DNA of 64,000 nt from Alphaproteobacteria bacterium HGW-Alphaproteobacteria-7 (GTDB taxonomy: Bacteria > Pseudomonadota > Alphaproteobacteria > Sphingomonadales > Sphingomonadaceae). The stretch lies in NCBI GenBank assembly GCA_002842735.1, contig PHEB01000015.1:1-64000 (forward strand), read 5' to 3'. Made by a program: the position numbers and the translations under genes. Shown one piece after another: positions 62,821-64,000 of this stretch. Each line of letters begins with the position of its first letter. Position 1 is the stretch's first letter. The notes under the pieces were generated by a model. It did no database searches. It was not told where the DNA came from and saw nothing but the letters and a program-made list of their open reading frames with translations.

Positions 62821-63741
62821 ATGGACGCGATCTTTCCTCCCGCTCAATTATCCGAAAGGGCCACGGTTGATCCGCCGCGCCTTACGCCAGCGGCGCTGAT
62901 TACAATCGATTACATCGCGCCTTCGCAATCCATCGCGCCTTACGTCACCACCCTGTATCATTTCCGCTGCGATGAACCGGTGATTCGCGATATCCAGCCA
63001 GCCTCGGTCGGTCATCTGTGCCTGTTCCCGCACGGCACTGGCGAATTGCATTTTGCCGGAGGAAACCGCGACCCCAATCATGCCATTGGCCTGCTCACCC
63101 CGCTTTCGCGCGCGGTGGCGTTTGTGATTGATGGGCCATTCCACGCTGTTGGCGCGGCGCTGACCCCGCTCGGCTGGGCGGCGCTGACCGGACTTCATGC
63201 CGGGAAGCACCGTGACCGGTTGCTGCCCGCAGGATCGGTGCTTGGGCCTGAAATCGATGCGCTTGGTGCGCAGTTGCTTGGCGCATATCGTGCGGGGACG
63301 ATGACGGGGCCAGAATGCGCGCTGGCGATCGGCACCTTCATCGAAGGCCGGATACGCCCGATCAATCCACGCCACCTTGAACTCGTCATCGCGGTGGGGT
63401 GCTGGCTCAGCTCCGCGTTCAATCCCGAAGCCGGTGCGCTGAACGGGACTGCCGGCTATTCCGCACGGCAGGTGCAGCGCCTGGTCGAACGTTACTTTGG
63501 CCTGCCGCCCCGGGCACTGGCGCGCAAATACCGCGCATTGCGGGTCGCCGCGCTGCTTTCTTCCTCGCAATTGTCGCTGGAGGACGAGGCCGAAATCGCC
63601 GAAGCCTTCTTCGATCAATCGCACATGATCCGCGAAATCACCCATTTCGTCGGGCGCACCCCGGCGCGGCTGAACGACCGGGAAACGCCCTATCTTGCCG
63701 AGATGATCAATTCGAGGAACCTGCGCGAACTGGGGGGCTAG
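62821..63741 (+). CDS. AraC family transcriptional regulator
   Basis: A 306-residue regulator. The N-terminal about 190 residues form a sensor domain (Y-V-T-T-L-Y-H-F-R-C-D; H-L-C-L-F-P-H-G-T-G) like the DUF6597 type that precedes some AraC domains. The C-terminal about 100 residues have two helix-turn-helices: Y-S-A-R-Q-V-Q-R-L-V-E-R-Y-F-G and F-D-Q-S-H-M-I-R-E-I. The effector is unknown. The start ATG at 62821 has no good ribosome site. A DUF885 gene follows 60 bp later and may be a target. Confidence 0.9.
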   Translation: MDAIFPPAQLSERATVDPPRLTPAALITIDYIAPSQSIAPYVTTLYHFRCDEPVIRDIQPASVGHLCLFPHGTGELHFAGGNRDPNHAIGLLTPLSRAVAFVIDGPFHAVGAALTPLGWAALTGLHAGKHRDRLLPAGSVLGPEIDALGAQLLGAYRAGTMTGPECALAIGTFIEGRIRPINPRHLELVIAVGCWLSSAFNPEAGALNGTAGYSARQVQRLVERYFGLPPRALARKYRALRVAALLSSSQLSLEDEAEIAEAFFDQSHMIREITHFVGRTPARLNDRETPYLAEMINSRNLRELGG

Positions 63742-63801
63742 TCGCGCAGGGCTGCATTCTTTACACCGATGAAATTGTGCCAATCTGACCTGAGAGTGAC
63801 C

Positions 63802-64000
63802 ATGCCCCATTTCCGCGCTGCTTCCGCATTTGCTTTTACCCCCTCGCTGTTGGCGCTGGCGCTGGCGCTGTCTCCGGTCAGCGTTGCCGCGCAGGATGCC
63901 GCGCCCGCACCTGCGGCTGACAGCACCGCCAGCGAAGCTGCGGCGATTGATGCGCTGTTTGCCGCCTATGATGCAGAGCAGCTCGCCAACTCTCCGCTTG
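63802..64000 (+). CDS. DUF885 family exported protein (3' end outside window)
   Basis: The first 66 residues of a protein with a signal peptide (hydrophobic Leu/Ala core; cleavage near S-V-A-A-Q, residue 31), then an Ala/Pro linker and A-I-D-A-L-F-A-A-Y-D-A-E-Q-L-A-N-S-P-L, which is the start of DUF885 proteins. These are large, probably zinc-dependent exported peptidase-like proteins. The gene is cut by the window end. Confidence 0.7.
   Translation, partial: MPHFRAASAFAFTPSLLALALALSPVSVAAQDAAPAPAADSTASEAAAIDALFAAYDAEQLANSPL

Noticed and set aside
62605-62847. 80-codon minus-strand frame
   Set aside because: It overlaps the AraC-family start and reads through the intrinsic terminator stem; the residues look random.

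Overview
The window is a 64 kb piece of a GC-rich alphaproteobacterial chromosome. The gene content (TrcR/DUF1013, a DUF1192 protein, gamma-class carbonic anhydrase, a bactofilin-M23 pair, the proA-nadD-rsfS-rlmH-envC-ctpA order, Coq7 and a DUF885 protein) and the codon style suggest Sphingomonadales, probably an Erythrobacteraceae-like organism. That placement is an inference from gene content; no rRNA, tRNA or CRISPR array is visible. Both end genes are cut by the window edge.

Region 1 (1-22.4 kb) is housekeeping. It holds acetyltransferase, carbonic anhydrase, DUF167, a SulP transporter, clpA, a quinone oxidoreductase, a metallophosphoesterase-glycosyltransferase pair, trcR with a visible promoter and leader hairpin, a fatty acyl-CoA ligase, the bactofilin/M23 pair behind a perfect 16-bp palindrome, and the run proA-nadD-rsfS-rlmH-envC-like-ctpA-dsbB-coq7. 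A block of tandem GC-rich hairpins sits between rsfS and rlmH, and rlmH has no ordinary start codon at its conserved N-terminus.

Region 2 (22.4-51 kb) is an ABC-transporter-dependent capsule locus of the kps type. The Kdo linker is supplied by kpsF (kdsD), kdsB and kdsA, with a nearby HAD phosphatase that may replace kdsC, and is assembled by KpsS and a shortened KpsC. Export uses KpsM, KpsT, KpsE and a KpsD/Wza-like lipoprotein. The repeat unit appears to contain D-rhamnose (phosphomannomutase, Gmd, Rmd) and is built by several GT4 glycosyltransferases, one of which is a 1002-residue double transferase carrying the stump of a third domain. Unusual members are an FkbM methyltransferase fused to a long coiled coil and a DUF4214 domain (a possible chain-length ruler or terminator), a methyltransferase with a beta-sandwich tail, an LtaS-type phosphoglycerol transferase and a fatty-acid-hydroxylase-like protein next to the linker genes, and a UDP-glucuronate epimerase broken by a frameshift. 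Base composition drops around 37.8-39.1 kb, a likely recombination junction.

Region 3 (51-64 kb) returns to ordinary genes: fabI, a BrkB-family protein, a CbpA-like DnaJ, pdxH, a PhzF-family protein, a serine hydrolase, a J-domain protein with a probable winged-helix tail, an acyl-CoA synthetase, ggt, pyrD, an AraC-family regulator and the start of a DUF885 protein. The pyrD-AraC gap has a textbook intrinsic terminator with no gene in front of it, which points to an unannotated small RNA.
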